Assembly: GCF_021431925.1 (NCBI RefSeq) | Contig: NZ_CP090371.1 | Coordinates: 1,798,001-1,862,000, forward strand | DNA: 64,000 bases | Direction: 5' to 3' | Source: Halobaculum sp. CBA1158 | GTDB lineage: Archaea; Halobacteriota; Halobacteria; Halobacteriales; Haloferacaceae | Shown: positions 9,418-18,293 of the stretch, one piece after another | How positions within the stretch are numbered: position 1 is the first letter of the stretch | How the letters are laid out: each line of letters opens with the position of its first letter | The notes under the pieces: model-generated | Database searches by the model: none | What the model saw: the letters and a program-made list of their open reading frames with translations, nothing else | What the model was told of the DNA's origin: nothing | Made by a program: the position numbers and the translations under genes

Positions 9418-9878
9418 GTGACGTTGGCCCCCAGGTCCTCGGCGACGTCGCCGAGGGTGGTGAACTTGATGTTCGACAGGCGATCGAGGGAGGTGCCGTC
9501 GAGCACCTCCGGCTCCGGCGCGTCCTCGTCGGGCGAGGTCGTCTCGGAGTCGAACGGGTTGCCGACGTACACGCGGACGTTCTCGAACGCCTCGCGACCC
9601 TTCGTGGTCTTGTACGGCAGCATCCCGCGGACCGACCGCTTGAAGATGCGGTCCGGTCGCTTCGGGTAGTACGGACCCGAGTCGGAGCCGAGGTTCGCGC
9701 GGGTGCGGTACTTCTCGAGCGTCGCCTCGGTGTTGCCCGTGATGACCGCGCGCTCGGCGTTGACGATCGCGACGCGCTCGCCCTCGAGCGCCCGCTGTGC
9801 GACCTGCGACGCGACGCGACCCATGATGGCGTCGCGCCCGTCGACGACCACGTCGGCCTCGAACTCGGCGAGACTCAT
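9411..9878 (-). CDS. rplM: 50S ribosomal protein L13 (uL13)
   Basis: 155-residue large-subunit protein. [18 protein letters not shown] at the N-terminus, [14 protein letters not shown], and the [27 protein letters not shown]-type region are characteristic of archaeal/eukaryotic L13. It overlaps rpl18e by 4 nt upstream and rpsI by 7 nt downstream, an arrangement typical of coupled ribosomal genes. Confidence 0.97.
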   Translation of the reverse strand: MSLAEFEADVVVDGRDAIMGRVASQVAQRALEGERVAIVNAERAVITGNTEATLEKYRTRANLGSDSGPYYPKRPDRIFKRSVRGMLPYKTTKGREAFENVRVYVGNPFDSETTSPDEDAPEPEVLDGTSLDRLSNIKFTTLGDVAEDLGANVTW

Positions 9879-10231
9879 CGGATCACCCGGACGTCGGTCC
9901 CTTCGGGGTTGTTCGACAGCGCTTCCTCCAGCCGGACGGCGTCGCCGGCCTGGTCGATCTTCGTCTCGGCGGTGCCGGAGAAGTCGACGGCGGCGACGGT
10001 GACGTCCTTACGGAGCACGCCCGAGCCGAGCACCTTGCCCGGCACGACGACGGTCTCGTCCTCGTTCGCGTACCGCTCGATGCGGCCGAGGTTGACCTCC
10101 GCGTGCGTGCGCCGCGGCTTTTCGAGCCGGTCGGCGACGTCCTGCCAGACGCTGGCATCGGACGAGCGCGCGACCGACTTCAGTTCGGCGATGAGGTTCT
10201 GAAGTCTCGGATTACTCTTGCTACTACTCAT
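9875..10231 (-). CDS. rpl18e: 50S ribosomal protein L18e (eL18)
   Basis: 118-residue archaeal/eukaryotic large-subunit protein. Segments [42 protein letters not shown] and [12 protein letters not shown] match the family. It is the first protein gene after tRNA-Leu. A strong Shine-Dalgarno sequence AGGAGGT (complement of 10238-10244) sits about 7 nt before the ATG, unlike the leaderless genes elsewhere in the window, and implies a transcript leader. Confidence 0.97.
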   Translation of the reverse strand: MSSSKSNPRLQNLIAELKSVARSSDASVWQDVADRLEKPRRTHAEVNLGRIERYANEDETVVVPGKVLGSGVLRKDVTVAAVDFSGTAETKIDQAGDAVRLEEALSNNPEGTDVRVIR

Positions 10232-10312
10232 ACTGATACCTCCTGAGTGGGAGTTGTCGACCCGGTCGCGACGATGTCCGGTCGCGACCGAGTCGGATCG
10301 GGAAAACGGGAG

Positions 10313-10397
10313 TGCAGGGGGCAGGATTTGAACCTGCGAACCTCTACAGGACAGCGCCCTGAACGCTGCGCCGTTGGCCAGACTGGGCTACCCCTGC
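10313..10397 (-). tRNA. tRNA-Leu (anticodon CAG)
   Basis: 85-nt class II tRNA read on the minus strand. The acceptor GCAGGGG pairs with CCCCTGC, the D-stem is GCC/GGC, and the anticodon stem CAGCG/CGCTG encloses TTCAGGG, giving anticodon CAG. A long variable arm with CCT/AGG and T-stem GCAGG/CCTGC with loop TTCAAAT complete the cloverleaf. Discriminator A; CCA is not encoded. No intron. Confidence 0.97.
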
Positions 10398-10424
10398 TCG
10401 CGTCCCGTCGTTTGCCGTCCCGCC

Positions 10425-10434
10425 GCATAACCCC
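10425..10434 (-). promoter_or_regulatory. TATA-like box for tRNA-Leu
   Basis: On the minus strand GGGTTATGC lies about 30 nt before the 5' end of tRNA-Leu, the usual archaeal TATA-to-start distance. It suggests that tRNA-Leu and the downstream L18e group have their own promoter in addition to read-through from rpoD. Confidence 0.55.
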
Positions 10435-10465
10435 TTCGGTCCACCCCGTCCGTACGGGACGGTGA

Positions 10466-10493
10466 CGGCGGGTCCGCTGGCCGGGACCCGCCG
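10466..10493 (-). terminator. strong hairpin 3' of rpoD
   Basis: Arms CGGCGGGTCC and GGACCCGCCG pair perfectly over 10 bp with an 8-nt loop, 48 nt past the rpoD stop on the minus strand. There is no U-tract, so it may be a processing, stability or pausing element rather than an intrinsic terminator. It separates the rpoD end from the tRNA-Leu promoter. Confidence 0.5.
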
Positions 10494-10540
10494 CGGGGGC
10501 GAACGTTCGATGGGTGCTGTGGGACGGCGACATCGTGTGG

Positions 10541-11290
10541 TTAGACTGCGACTTTCTCTGCCAGTTCGTCCGCGCGGTCACGCAACGACTCGACCGCGCG
10601 GAGGGTGAGCTCCTCGACGCTCATCGACCCGTCCGTCTCGATGTGGAAGACGAACGCGCCGGGAACGTCCTCGATCTCGAGTTCCTTGCCGGGGTAGCGG
10701 TTCGTGAGGTCCGAATCGAACTCCTCGGTGTGGACGAGATCGCCGTCCTCCGTCTCGATGACGCCACGGAGGATGTTCGGCTCCTCGTCGTCGAACTCGC
10801 CGGCCTCGCCGACGACGGAGACGCGCTGCAGGTGGCGGTAGCCGACGGCCACGCCGCCCTGGTGTTTCGCGTGCTCCTTGCCGGTGTCGAGGACCGCGTC
10901 GGCCTCGAACTCCAGGCGCTGTCCCTCCTTCAACTCGATGATGGGGACGTTGTCGTCGGCGGGCTGGACGAGGTCGTCGGACGTCTCGATGTCGCCCGAG
11001 TACGCCGTCGCCGGCCCCTCGACGTCGAGCGCGAGGGTGACGGTGTCGCCGACCTCGTAGTCGTCGAGGGGCGTCGTCAGGGGGACGAGCCCCAGACGGA
11101 GCCCGACCATCTCGTCGAACATGACCGAGGAGTTCTCGACGAACCGCACCTCGTCGATCGAGAACGTCGGCACTTCCGAGAGCATCGTCCGGCGCAGGCC
11201 GTTGGCGACCGCGGGCGTGAGCCCGCGGACGAGCAGCCGCGCCGAGCGATCGTCGCGCGTGACTACCTCGACGTCGAAGTCGTCCGCCAT
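10541..11290 (-). CDS. rpoD: DNA-directed RNA polymerase subunit D (Rpb3/alpha homologue)
   Basis: 249-residue assembly-platform subunit of RNA polymerase. It has the alpha-like motif [23 protein letters not shown] near the N-terminus and the matching dimerisation helix at the C-terminus ([21 protein letters not shown]). The middle insertion domain lacks an obvious ferredoxin-like Cys cluster, as in many archaea that lost the Fe-S cluster. It starts 3 nt after the rpsK stop. Confidence 0.97.
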   Translation of the reverse strand: MADDFDVEVVTRDDRSARLLVRGLTPAVANGLRRTMLSEVPTFSIDEVRFVENSSVMFDEMVGLRLGLVPLTTPLDDYEVGDTVTLALDVEGPATAYSGDIETSDDLVQPADDNVPIIELKEGQRLEFEADAVLDTGKEHAKHQGGVAVGYRHLQRVSVVGEAGEFDDEEPNILRGVIETEDGDLVHTEEFDSDLTNRYPGKELEIEDVPGAFVFHIETDGSMSVEELTLRAVESLRDRADELAEKVAV

Positions 11291-11293
11291 GGG

Positions 11294-11692
11294 TTACAGG
11301 CGGTTTTTCTTCGGCGCTCGAGTGCCGTCGTGCGGGATCGGGGTCACGTCCTCGATGCGACCGATCTCGATCCCGGCACGGGCGAGCGCGCGGATCGTCG
11401 GCTGCGCGCCCGGCCCGGGGGACTTCTGGGCGTTGCCGCCGGGTCCGCGGATGCGGACGTGGACGCCCTCGATGCCCTGGGCCTTGAGCTGTTCCGCGAC
11501 GCCTTCGGCCATCTGCATGGCCGCGTACGGCGACGCTTCGTCTCGGTTCTGCTTCACCACGGCACCGCCCGAGGACTTGACCAGCGTCTCGGCCCCGGTG
11601 ATGTCGGTCACCGTGATGAGGGTGTTGTTGAACGACGAGAACACGTTGGCGATGGCCCAGCGGGCCCCGCCGTCGTTGTCTGCTTCACTCAT
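11294..11692 (-). CDS. rpsK: 30S ribosomal protein S11 (uS11)
   Basis: 132-residue small-subunit platform protein. The core [56 protein letters not shown] and the C-terminal [19 protein letters not shown] are unmistakable. The ATG directly follows the rpsD stop without a spacer; rpoD follows after 3 nt. Part of the conserved S13-S4-S11-RpoD unit. Confidence 0.98.
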   Translation of the reverse strand: MSEADNDGGARWAIANVFSSFNNTLITVTDITGAETLVKSSGGAVVKQNRDEASPYAAMQMAEGVAEQLKAQGIEGVHVRIRGPGGNAQKSPGPGAQPTIRALARAGIEIGRIEDVTPIPHDGTRAPKKNRL

Positions 11693-12217
11693 TTACTGAC
11701 CCTCCGCGCGTTCGGGGTGGAGTTCGTCCGCGAGCGGGGAGATCTCGTCGAAGTCGACCAGATCCTCCTCGGCGGTCTCGACCTTGTAGGACGGGCGGGT
11801 GACGCGGGCGTCCCCGACGACCACGTGGCCGTGAAGGATGAACTGCCGCGCCTGCTTCGTCGAGTTGCCGACGCCCTTGCGGTACGCGACCGTCTGAAGC
11901 CGGCGCTCGAGCACGTCGGTCACGTCCAGCGACAGGACGTCCGTGATCGCGTCGGCGTCCTCGAGGATGCCGAGCCGGCGCAGCCGCGCGACGAAGTCCT
12001 CGCCGGCCTCGTTGGCCGCCTCGACGTCGCCCTGCGTCTCGCCGATGAGGCGTCGCGCCTCGCGGCGGTAGCGGCGCAGTTCCGACTGCGCGCGCCACAG
12101 CTCCTCTTTGTTCTTCAGGCCGTACGTGGACAGCAGGTCCGACTCCTCGTCGATCCGCTCGCCCTGATACGGATGGTTCGGCGTCTCGTATCGCTTGGTT
12201 GAGGTTCCGGTGCTCAT
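11693..12217 (-). CDS. rpsD: 30S ribosomal protein S4 (uS4)
   Basis: 174-residue primary 16S rRNA-binding protein. KRYETPNHPYQGERIDEE at the N-terminus, YGLKNKEELWRAQSELRRYRREARRL and the S4 RNA-binding domain (RRLQTVAYRKGVGNSTKQARQFILHGHVVV) are visible. It overlaps the rpsM stop by 4 nt upstream and abuts rpsK downstream. Confidence 0.98.
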   Translation of the reverse strand: MSTGTSTKRYETPNHPYQGERIDEESDLLSTYGLKNKEELWRAQSELRRYRREARRLIGETQGDVEAANEAGEDFVARLRRLGILEDADAITDVLSLDVTDVLERRLQTVAYRKGVGNSTKQARQFILHGHVVVGDARVTRPSYKVETAEEDLVDFDEISPLADELHPERAEGQ

Positions 12218-12753
12218 TCGTCGTCATCCTCCGCGGCGGCCGCTTCCTCCTCGGCCTGCTCCTCGCGGATCTCCTCGACGTTGACGCCGATGGTGCCCTC
12301 GGTACGGCCCGTGGACTTGGTCCGCTGTCCGCGGACCTTCTGCCCGCGCTTGTGTCGGACGCCTTTGTAGGAGTCGATCATCTTCATCCGGTTGATGTCG
12401 TGGCGGCGCTTCTCGTTGAGGTCCGAGCCCACGATGTGGTCGGTCTCGCCGGTGAAGAAGTCCTTCTGCCGGTTGACCATCCATTCGGGGACGTGCTCCG
12501 AGAAGTTCTGAACGACGTCGACGACCGCGTCGATGTCGTCCTGATCGAGGCGGCCGAACGTGGCGGTTCGATCCACGTCGGCCTCCTCGGCCACCAGGCG
12601 CGCCGTGCGCTGGCCGATGCCTTTCATGTCGCTGAGACTGCGCTCGACGGTCTTCGTCCCGTCCAGGTCCGTCTGGCCGATGCGGACGAAGTACTGGAGG
12701 TCCTCGTCGTCCTCCTCCGCGTCGGGCGCGTTCTCTGGTTCTTCTGCACTCAT
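12214..12753 (-). CDS. rpsM: 30S ribosomal protein S13 (uS13)
   Basis: 179-residue small-subunit head protein. The conserved core VRIGQTDLDGTKTVERSLSDMKGIGQR-type helix-turn and HDINRMKMIDSYKGVRHKRGQKVRGQRT near the C-terminus identify it; both tails are acidic. The ATG at 12751-12753 is chosen because upstream in-frame codons run into tRNA-Ser. It lies 18 nt downstream of that tRNA, so tRNA and ribosomal operon are probably one transcript. Confidence 0.96.
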   Translation of the reverse strand: MSAEEPENAPDAEEDDEDLQYFVRIGQTDLDGTKTVERSLSDMKGIGQRTARLVAEEADVDRTATFGRLDQDDIDAVVDVVQNFSEHVPEWMVNRQKDFFTGETDHIVGSDLNEKRRHDINRMKMIDSYKGVRHKRGQKVRGQRTKSTGRTEGTIGVNVEEIREEQAEEEAAAAEDDDE

Positions 12754-12771
12754 GTCTTGGTGTGTGGTCAG

Positions 12772-12855
12772 CGTTGCGGCGGGGATTCGAACCCCGGAGG
12801 CTTGCGCCACTGAGTTAGCAACCCAGCGCCTTGGGCCAGGCTTGGCTACCGCAAC
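12772..12855 (-). tRNA. tRNA-Ser (anticodon GCT)
   Basis: 84-nt class II tRNA on the minus strand. Acceptor GTTGCGG/CCGCAAC, D-stem GCC/GGC, anticodon stem CTGGG/CTCAG (one G-T pair) with loop TTGCTAA (anticodon GCT), variable arm with GGC/GCC and T-stem CGGGG/CCCCG with loop TTCGAAT. Discriminator G, as expected for archaeal serine tRNAs. CCA is not encoded. Confidence 0.97.
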
Positions 12856-12950
12856 ACCGTGTGTGCTGTATCGTCGCCTCGCGAGCCGTCGCGGCTCCGG
12901 ACTCGGGACCCGACGCCCCTACAGTGTCTGCGTCCGAAGTAACTCGGAGC

Positions 12951-12962
12951 CCGTACTTAAGC
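12951..12962 (-). promoter_or_regulatory. TATA-like promoter of the tRNA-Ser/ribosomal operon
   Basis: The minus-strand sequence GCTTAAGTACGG contains a good haloarchaeal TATA box. It is about 97 nt from the tRNA-Ser 5' end, implying a leader of roughly 70 nt that must be removed by tRNA processing. No nearer TATA-like element was noticed. Confidence 0.5.
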
Positions 12963-13101
12963 GTCACGAAAGGGAAGGTGGCCGTGTGACCCCGTCACGA
13001 CCGTGAGAACGACGGACACGGACGAACGACGGGTCCGGGCGACCGGTCCCGCAGGCAACGGGGACCGCACCGACCGCTGCGAGCCCGTCGTCCCTCCGCG
13101 C

Positions 13102-14646
13102 TCAGATGGAACCCCCGTCGGCGAACTCGAAGCGCGCGCCGCCCGCTTCGGACTCGGTCACCGTGATCGACCAGCCGTGCGCCTCGGCGATCTCCATGAC
13201 GATACTCAGCCCGAAGCCGGTGCCGTCCTCGCGGGTGGAGTAGCCGTGTTCGAGCACCGACTCACGGTCTCCCGGGGGGATCCCCGGGCCGTCATCCGCG
13301 ACGGCGAACCCGTCCGGAGCCGACGACACGGTGACGTGCACGCCCGGCCCGCCGTGCTCGACCGCGTTGCGAAAGAGGTTCTCCAGCAGCTGGATCAGGC
13401 GGCTCTGGTCCGCCGTGACCGTCGGCGCGTCCTCGGCCGACAGCGTCGCGTCGCCGGTGTCGACGGTCGCCCACGCCTTGCGCGCGACCGTCGACAGGTC
13501 GACCGACTCGGGCGACTCGACGGCTGTGCCCGACCGCGCCATCGTCAGCACGTCCGAGATGATGCGCTCCATCCGGTCGTGGGCCCGCATCGCCTTCTCC
13601 AGCGCCTCGCTGTCGCACTCCTCGGCGGCCAGCTCCGACTGTCCCTTCGCGACGGCGAGGGGGTTGCGGAGGTCGTGGCTGACGATCCCGGCGAACTGCT
13701 CCAGCCGGTCGTTCTGACGGCGGAGGTCCTCCTCGACCACCTGCCGCTCCAGCGCCGAGGACACCCACTCGGCCAGTAGCTCCACGAGCGTCACCTGCCA
13801 CTCCTCGAACGGCTCCTCGCGCGGGGTGTCGTCGTAGAAGCAGAACGTCCCGTACACCGAGCCGTTCACTCGAACGGGCGCGCCGAGGTAACACGAGACC
13901 CCCCACTCGGCGTATCCCGCGCGTTCGGACAGGTCGGGGTCGACCCCGATGTCGGCGACGGCCAGCGACTCCTCGCTGAGAACCACCCGCTCGCAGTTCG
14001 TCGCCGAGAGGTCGACGACGTCGCCGGCGGCGACGCTGTCGTCGGGTGCGTACACCACCTCGAACACGTACTGGTCGTCGCGGACCCGCGAGAGCGTTCC
14101 GTAGGACGTGCCGAGCATCCCCGCGCCGATCCGCAGGAGCTCCGAAACGCGACCCTCGAACTCCAGATCGGGATCGGCGAGCGCCTGAGTAACCGCACGG
14201 AGGATCTCCTCTCGCGCCTCGAGCTGGTCGACTCGTCGCTTCTCGTCGGTCACGTCCCGGAACAGCACCGTCAGCCCGGACGGCGAGGGGAACGCCCGTA
14301 CCTCGAGCCAGATCCCGAGCGGCTCATAGTACGTCTCGAACTCCTGGGACTCCTGCGTCTCCATCGCCCGGTGGTACCGTTGGTGGATCTCGCTCCCGAC
14401 CGCCTCCGGCACCAGCTCCCAGATGTCGCTGCCGACGATCTCTTCGGTGGAGAGGTCGACGTCGGCCGCCTCCGAGACGATCCGACGGGCTTTCTCGTTG
14501 AGGAACGTCGTCCGCCACTCGTCGTCGTAGACGTGGAACCCGTCGGTCATCCGCTCGAGCACCGCCGGGCTGACCGCAACGGCCTCGGAGTCGACGGCGT
14601 CAGCGAGCGCGGTCTCGTCCGCGTCGTCTCCGGGGTCGCCTGTCAT
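13102..14646 (-). CDS. PAS/GAF sensor histidine kinase
   Basis: 514-residue cytoplasmic sensor kinase without transmembrane segments. Order: PAS domain (about residues 35-140, VLERMTDGFHVYDDEWRTTFLNEKA), GAF domain (about 160-310, with GVSCYLGAPVRVNGSVYGTFCFYD), HisKA with the phosphoacceptor FAGIVSHDLRNPLAVAKG, and HATPase_c with LLENLFRNAVEHGG, ADDGPGIP and GTGFGLSIVMEIAEAHGW. The ATG at 14644-14646 is supported by a GTTTATC TATA-like element about 28 nt upstream; an upstream ATG at 14718 would add 24 unrelated residues. No cognate response regulator is adjacent. Signal unknown. Confidence 0.93.
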   Translation of the reverse strand: MTGDPGDDADETALADAVDSEAVAVSPAVLERMTDGFHVYDDEWRTTFLNEKARRIVSEAADVDLSTEEIVGSDIWELVPEAVGSEIHQRYHRAMETQESQEFETYYEPLGIWLEVRAFPSPSGLTVLFRDVTDEKRRVDQLEAREEILRAVTQALADPDLEFEGRVSELLRIGAGMLGTSYGTLSRVRDDQYVFEVVYAPDDSVAAGDVVDLSATNCERVVLSEESLAVADIGVDPDLSERAGYAEWGVSCYLGAPVRVNGSVYGTFCFYDDTPREEPFEEWQVTLVELLAEWVSSALERQVVEEDLRRQNDRLEQFAGIVSHDLRNPLAVAKGQSELAAEECDSEALEKAMRAHDRMERIISDVLTMARSGTAVESPESVDLSTVARKAWATVDTGDATLSAEDAPTVTADQSRLIQLLENLFRNAVEHGGPGVHVTVSSAPDGFAVADDGPGIPPGDRESVLEHGYSTREDGTGFGLSIVMEIAEAHGWSITVTESEAGGARFEFADGGSI

Positions 14647-14784
14647 GCCCGCAGGAAAGAGCGGCGGCGAGATAAACAGTTTCCCTGTCAGCTCCGCCCG
14701 CACACAACCGGTTGTCACATCGCGTACGCCTGTCGATCCATCCGGTCAGGGATCCTCCGAATCATTCGGATCCCTGCGAGGCCC

Positions 14785-16254
14785 TTACTGATCCGGCCAG
14801 CGCTCGATGTACACCGTCTCGTCGGTGTAAAACCGGACCGCGTCGTCACCCTGGGCGTGCAGGTCGCCGAAGAACGAGTCTTTGTCGCCGCCGAAGTGGA
14901 AGAACGCCATCGCGGCGGCGGTGCCGACGTTGACGCCGACGTTGCCGGCGTCGATCTCCAGACGGAAGCGACGGGCCTCGCCGCCGTCCCGCGTGAACAG
15001 CGACGCGGCGTTGCCGAACTGCGAGCGGTTCACCAGCGACAGCGCGTCGTCGAAGTCCTCCGCGCGGATCAGCGCGAGCACCGGCCCGAAGATCTCCTCG
15101 CGGGCGATCGTCGCGTCGGGGTCCACGTCGCCGAAGACCGTCGCCCCGAGGTGGTGACCCTGTGCCGGAACGTCGGTCTCACGACCGTCGAGCAGCAGTT
15201 CGCCGCCCTCCTCGACTCCCGTCTCGATGTACTCCAACACCGACTCGCGGTGGGGGCCGGAGACCAGCGGTCCCATGTCGGTTCCGTCCTCCAGTCCCGG
15301 GCCGATCTCCATCGCCTCCGTCTTCGCGACGAGGTGCTCGACGAACTCGTCGTACACCGCGTCTTCGACGACGGCGACGGGGTTCGCGAGGCAGCGCTGG
15401 CCGGCGTTGGCGAACGCCGACGAGCAGGTCTGCTCGGCCGCGAACTCGAGGTCCGCGTTCGCGCTCACGACGACGTGGTTCTTCGCGCCGCCCTGCGCCT
15501 GCACGCGCTTGCCCGCCCCCGCGGCCGTCTCGTACACGTGCTGTGCGATCGGCGTCGAGCCGACGAACGACACCGCCTCGATCCCGTCGTGGGTGATGAG
15601 GCGGTTCACCGTATCCGGACCCCCGTGGACGACGTTGACGACGCCGTCGGGGAAGCCGGCCTCGTCGACCAGCTCCGCGATCCGGTTGGCGGTGAACGGG
15701 TCGCGCTCGCTCGGCTTGAGCACGAAGGTGTTGCCCGTCGCGACCGCGTACGGGAGGAACCACAGCGGGATCATCGCCGGGAAGTTGAACGGCGTCACCG
15801 CGACGACGGTGCCGAGGGGCTGTCGCACCGCCGTCTCGTCGATGTCCGGCGCGGCGTGCGGCAGGTGTCCCGCCTGCATCATCGTCGGGATGCCGCAGGC
15901 GACCTCGACGTTCTCGATGCCCCGGCGGATCTCGCCCATCGCCTCCGCCTTCGTCTTGCCGTGCTCGGTCACCAGCACCTCCGCGAGCGACTCCTGGTGC
16001 TCCTCCAGCAGTTGCTTGAGGCGGAACAGCGGCTGGATCCGCTCCTCGACGGCGGTGGTCGACCACTCCTCGAACGCCTCGTTGGCCAGCGCGACCGCCT
16101 CGTCCTCGTCGTCGGCCGAGGAGAACGTGATCGACCCGACGTCCTCGCCCGTCGCGGGGTTCTCCACCGACAGCGACTCGTCGCCGGTCGCCTCGCGCCA
16201 CTCGCCGGCGACGTAGTTGTGTGCCGTCTCGCCGTCCGCGATTCCGTCTACCAT
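14785..16254 (-). CDS. mmsA: CoA-acylating methylmalonate-semialdehyde dehydrogenase-type aldehyde dehydrogenase
   Basis: 489-residue NAD(P)-dependent aldehyde dehydrogenase most like MmsA, which makes propionyl- or acetyl-CoA from methylmalonate or malonate semialdehyde. Visible are HNYVAGEWRE at the N-terminus, VTPFNFPAMIPLWFLPYA, LKPSERDP, and the catalytic region FANAGQRCLA with the nucleophilic Cys. EEIFGPVL and the MMSDH-type C-terminal segment FFHFGGDKDSFFGDLHAQG follow. The last is the feature that separates MmsA from generic aldehyde dehydrogenases. Valine or beta-alanine breakdown is the family role; no pathway neighbours are present. A palindrome lies upstream. Confidence 0.9.
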   Translation of the reverse strand: MVDGIADGETAHNYVAGEWREATGDESLSVENPATGEDVGSITFSSADDEDEAVALANEAFEEWSTTAVEERIQPLFRLKQLLEEHQESLAEVLVTEHGKTKAEAMGEIRRGIENVEVACGIPTMMQAGHLPHAAPDIDETAVRQPLGTVVAVTPFNFPAMIPLWFLPYAVATGNTFVLKPSERDPFTANRIAELVDEAGFPDGVVNVVHGGPDTVNRLITHDGIEAVSFVGSTPIAQHVYETAAGAGKRVQAQGGAKNHVVVSANADLEFAAEQTCSSAFANAGQRCLANPVAVVEDAVYDEFVEHLVAKTEAMEIGPGLEDGTDMGPLVSGPHRESVLEYIETGVEEGGELLLDGRETDVPAQGHHLGATVFGDVDPDATIAREEIFGPVLALIRAEDFDDALSLVNRSQFGNAASLFTRDGGEARRFRLEIDAGNVGVNVGTAAAMAFFHFGGDKDSFFGDLHAQGDDAVRFYTDETVYIERWPDQ

Positions 16255-16285
16255 GACGATCGATCACGAACCACGCGGCAAAGGC

Positions 16286-16301
16286 CTACCGTTGGCGGTA
16301 G
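16286..16301. promoter_or_regulatory. palindrome upstream of mmsA-like gene (candidate operator)
   Basis: Perfect inverted repeat CTACCG-N4-CGGTAG, 32-47 nt before the ATG at 16254. On the minus strand it directly precedes a CCTTTGCC TATA-like stretch (about 16277-16284). The position fits a transcription-factor site at the upstream edge of the promoter, but no binding protein can be named. Confidence 0.45.
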
Positions 16302-16412
16302 TTCGTGTTCGCGGCCGCGTCCGACAAACAATCCCGTCGACGGCGGACCGACGGCTCGGGTGTGTCGGTGACTCGGCATCGGGAGTGGGGACCAGAGTAC
16401 GGGGGGTGCGGA

Positions 16413-18236
16413 CTACGGGTGCGCGTAGAAGGCGAGGAACTCGTCGCCGCCGTCGGGAGTCCCGCTACCGGCGGACGCGTCGTTCCCCTCGGCGTCCGCC
16501 GGTTCGGCGTCGAACCGGGCGAAGCCGACGCGCTCGAACTGCACCAGGTCGTCGGCGTCGTAGTCGGCGTACCCCGGCTCGGCGTAGCCGACCACGTCGC
16601 CGTCCATCGTCCGGAGGCGCACGCGGACGTGCTCGTCGTCGCCGGCACCGACCCAGTGAACCACCGGGACGCCCTCCTCGCGCACGTCGCTGATATCGGT
16701 GCCCGACCAGATCAGCTCGTCGCCTGCGCGGCGGAAGCAGCCGAACCCCTTCAGCCAGACGCGCTCGCCGTCGGCGGGGGCGTCGTCGGCCTCCAGCAGG
16801 ACCGCGTCGCCGGCGGGTACATCGCGGTCGCCCCGGTCCTCGTGGTTGGGGTGCAGCGGCGGGCTCCCGGCCTCGGGGGCGTCGCCGACGAGGTCGAACG
16901 CCTCCGCGGGACCGGAGGGGAGGCGGTCGCGGCCGTCGGCGTCGGACTCGGCGGCGTCGCGGACGAGGAACCGCCGGTCGGTGTCGTCGTCGATCAGGTC
17001 GCGGTTGTTCGCGTAGATGCTCGACATCGCCAGGTCGACGTTCGAGGTCGAGACGCCCAGGTCGACCATCGCGTCGACGATGGCCCGACCGCGGATCCCG
17101 CGGCGCTTCACCGACGCGAGCGTCGGCGCGCGCGGGTCGTCCCAGCCGGTCAACTCGCCCGAGTCGACCTTCTCCTTGATCGTCGAGGTGGACATCGGCA
17201 CGTCGTAGGCGTCGATCTGGACGTGGCCCCAGTGGACGACCTCGGGGTACTCCCAGCCGAAGTAGTCGTAGACGAACTGCTGGCGCTTGGCCGAGTCCTG
17301 GAGGTCGATGCCGCGGATGATGTGAGTGACGCCCGTGAGGTGGTCGTCGATCCCCGACTGGAAGTCGAGCATCGGCCACGCGCGGTACGCCTCGGCCTCG
17401 GGTCGCGGGTGCGGCGTGTCGACCATGCGGAACGCGACGAAGTCCCGCATCGCGGGGTTCTTGTGCTCGATGTCGGTCTTGACGCGCAGCACCATCTCGC
17501 CGTCGCCGTACTCGCCGTCGACCATCGCCTCGAACTCCTCGCGCACCGTTTCGACGTCCTTGTCGCGGTGGTCGCACGGCTCGGCGTCGGCCTTCAGGCT
17601 CCGGAAGTGCTCGGCCGGACACGAGCAGGTGTACGCGCCGCCCTGCTCGATGAGGTCGCGCGCGTGGTCGTAGTACGTCTCGACGCGGTCGCTGGCCTTC
17701 AGCACCTCGTCGGGCTCGAACCCGAGGTAGTCGATGGCGTCGAGGATCTCGTCGTAGGCGTCGAGATCGGGGCGCTTGGTCTCTGGGTCCGTGTCGTCGA
17801 ACCGGCAGCACATCCAGCCGTCGTAGATCTCCTTGTACGTCCCGATGACCGCGGGCATGCGCGCGGAGCCGAGGTGCCACGGACCGTTCGGGTTCGGCGC
17901 GAGACGCATCCGGATCTCGTCGTACTCGTCCGCGTTCGGCAGGTCGGGGAGCGCCTGGTCGTCCTCCTCGTCCTCCGCCTCCAGTTCCTCGACGAGTTCG
18001 GGCGCGAGTTCGAGCAGTCGCTCGCGACGCTCGTCGTCGTCCATCTCGCCCACCTCGGCGGCGACGGGGGCGACGACGCCTGGGATCTCGTCGCCGTGGG
18101 ACCGGAAGTCGGGATTCTCGCCCATCAGCGGGCCCATGATCGCGCCCACGTCCGGGTCGGATCCGTGCTTCAGCGCGTTGTAGAGAGCGTGCGTCTCCGC
18201 CTCGGCGCGCACGCGCTCCCTGAGGTCGTCGTCCAT
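16413..18236 (-). CDS. gltX: glutamyl-tRNA synthetase (archaeal, non-discriminating type)
   Basis: 607-residue class I aminoacyl-tRNA synthetase charging tRNA-Glu (and, in archaea, usually tRNA-Gln before amidation). After an alpha-helical N-terminal region, the HIGH-type motif is PNPNGPWHLGSAR and the KMSKS-type motif is VPMSTSTIKEK, as in archaeal GluRS. The C-terminal beta-barrel anticodon domain is interrupted by acidic inserts. ATG 18234-18236 is preferred because MDDDLRERVRAEAE matches the usual haloarchaeal start. An in-frame ATG at 18314 would add 26 residues and lies within a repeated palindromic element. Confidence 0.94.
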   Translation of the reverse strand: MDDDLRERVRAEAETHALYNALKHGSDPDVGAIMGPLMGENPDFRSHGDEIPGVVAPVAAEVGEMDDDERRERLLELAPELVEELEAEDEEDDQALPDLPNADEYDEIRMRLAPNPNGPWHLGSARMPAVIGTYKEIYDGWMCCRFDDTDPETKRPDLDAYDEILDAIDYLGFEPDEVLKASDRVETYYDHARDLIEQGGAYTCSCPAEHFRSLKADAEPCDHRDKDVETVREEFEAMVDGEYGDGEMVLRVKTDIEHKNPAMRDFVAFRMVDTPHPRPEAEAYRAWPMLDFQSGIDDHLTGVTHIIRGIDLQDSAKRQQFVYDYFGWEYPEVVHWGHVQIDAYDVPMSTSTIKEKVDSGELTGWDDPRAPTLASVKRRGIRGRAIVDAMVDLGVSTSNVDLAMSSIYANNRDLIDDDTDRRFLVRDAAESDADGRDRLPSGPAEAFDLVGDAPEAGSPPLHPNHEDRGDRDVPAGDAVLLEADDAPADGERVWLKGFGCFRRAGDELIWSGTDISDVREEGVPVVHWVGAGDDEHVRVRLRTMDGDVVGYAEPGYADYDADDLVQFERVGFARFDAEPADAEGNDASAGSGTPDGGDEFLAFYAHP

Positions 18237-18293
18237 TGCCGGCGACTTCTCCGCGCGCACCCAAAACGGGTCCGGATTCACCCGACCTTCGTC

